Assembly (NCBI GenBank): GCA_045617525.1
Contig: JAZLIT010000044.1
Span: forward strand, 1 to 15,617
Length of the DNA: 15,617 nt
Reading direction: 5' to 3'
Origin: JAZLIT01 sp045617525
GTDB taxonomy: Bacteria; Bacillota; Bacilli; Bacillales_A; Planococcaceae
Shown here: positions 14,823 through 15,617 of the stretch, piece after piece
How the letters are laid out: every line of letters starts with the position of its first letter
How positions within the stretch are numbered: position 1 is the first letter of the stretch
Notes under the pieces: model-generated
The model's database searches: none
Seen by the model: only the letters and a program-made list of their open reading frames with translations
Told to the model about the DNA's origin: nothing
Translations under genes and position numbers: made by a program

Positions 14823-15617
14823 TTATTTTTGGATTGAAGCTACAACGCCAGCACCAACAGTACGTCCACCCTCACGGATAGAGAACTTAGTACCTTCTTC
14901 AAGAGCGATAGGAGCGATAAGCTCTACAGTCATCTCGATGTTGTCACCAGGCATTACCATTTCAACGCCTTCAGGTAAGTTACAAATACCAGTTACGTCA
15001 GTTGTACGGAAGTAGAACTGAGGACGGTAGTTAGTGAAGAATGGAGTATGACGTCCACCCTCTTCTTTAGATAATACATAAACTTCAGCTTTGAAGTTTG
15101 TGTGTGGAGTAATTGAGCCTGGTTTAGCTAATACTTGTCCACGTTGGATATCTTCACGAGCAATACCGCGTAGTAATGCACCGATGTTGTCACCAGCTTC
15201 AGCGTAATCTAATAATTTACGGAACATTTCAACACCTGTTACAGTAGTTGATTTAGCTTCTTCTTGGATTCCGATTACTTCAACAACGTCTCCAACTTTA
15301 ACTTGTCCACGCTCAACACGACCAGTTGCAACTGTACCACGACCTGTGATAGAGAATACATCTTCGATTGGCATCATGAATGGTTTGTCAGTTTGACGTT
15401 CTGGAGTTGGGATGTAAGAATCTACAGCGTCCATTAATTCAATAATTTTAGCTTCCCACTCTTCTTCGCCTTCTAGAGCTTTAAGAGCAGAACCTTTGAT
15501 TACTGGTAGGTCGTCGCCTGGGAAGTCATATTCAGTTAGTAAGTCACGGATTTCCATTTCTACTAACTCTAATAATTCTTCGTCGTCAACCATATCACAT
15601 TTGTTCATGAATACTAC
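14823..15617 (-). CDS. tuf: Elongation factor Tu, partial (C-terminal 264 residues)
   Basis: GTPase that delivers aminoacyl-tRNA to the ribosome. The window holds the last 264 of about 395 residues; the frame stays open to the right edge, so the ATG at 15608 inside VVFMNKCDMVDDEE is internal, not a start. Visible are the G4 motif NKCD and the G5 motif GSALKAL of the GTPase domain, then domain 2 (FSITGRGTVATGRVERG) and domain 3 (GGRHTPFFTNYRPQFYFRTTDVTG, ending VGAGVVASIQK). The P-loop and switch regions lie outside. In Bacillales tuf usually ends the str operon, and rpsJ often follows; here a strong terminator and malate synthase follow instead. Confidence 0.98.
   Translation of the reverse strand, partial: VVFMNKCDMVDDEELLELVEMEIRDLLTEYDFPGDDLPVIKGSALKALEGEEEWEAKIIELMDAVDSYIPTPERQTDKPFMMPIEDVFSITGRGTVATGRVERGQVKVGDVVEVIGIQEEAKSTTVTGVEMFRKLLDYAEAGDNIGALLRGIAREDIQRGQVLAKPGSITPHTNFKAEVYVLSKEEGGRHTPFFTNYRPQFYFRTTDVTGICNLPEGVEMVMPGDNIEMTVELIAPIALEEGTKFSIREGGRTVGAGVVASIQK

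Noticed and set aside
15606..15608. ATG as a start codon of a short EF-Tu
   Set aside because: The frame is open to the window edge and the upstream codons read VVF, continuing the EF-Tu sequence; the methionine is internal to VVFMNKCD.

Overview
The window looks like low-GC Firmicute chromosome, most likely order Bacillales and probably Planococcaceae (Solibacillus/Lysinibacillus-like). The reasons are the AT-rich composition, strong AGGAGG-type ribosome binding sites, GTG and TTG starts, the Bacillus-type S10 operon order, and a BceRS-BceAB module whose proteins read like those of Bacillus. The genus is inference. All genes but one lie on the minus strand, so transcription mostly runs from high to low coordinates.

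The right edge (14823-15617) is the C-terminal two thirds of elongation factor Tu, closed by a strong terminator. Then come malate synthase G (12437-14614), with a perfect 16-bp palindrome in its leader and its own terminator, and an ATPase/permease pair forming a heteromeric ABC exporter of unknown substrate (11522-12307 and 9885-11522). The only plus-strand gene, a LysR-type regulator (8947-9840), converges on that exporter and diverges from the next block.

Positions 8847 down to 4333 hold a Bce-type antimicrobial-peptide detoxification module: response regulator BceR, intramembrane-sensing kinase BceS, ATPase BceA and the 10-TM permease BceB. The kinase-ATPase gap carries two 10-nt direct repeats exactly 20 bp apart plus an inverted repeat, the likely BceR target. 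A YuiF-type permease (2899-4218) follows, with its own near-consensus promoter and a terminator.

The left part is the start of the S10 ribosomal protein operon: sigma-A promoter, about 120-nt structured leader, then rpsJ, rplC, rplD, rplW and a partial rplB that runs off the left edge.

The main oddity is layout. In many Bacillales tuf (end of the str operon) lies directly upstream of rpsJ. Here eight genes unrelated to translation, about 12 kb, lie between them, each unit having its own signals, and no transposase, integrase or flanking repeat is visible. The S10 leader can form two mutually exclusive hairpins. No RNA genes, CRISPR arrays or insertion sequences were found. No single feature stands out as a wholly new system.
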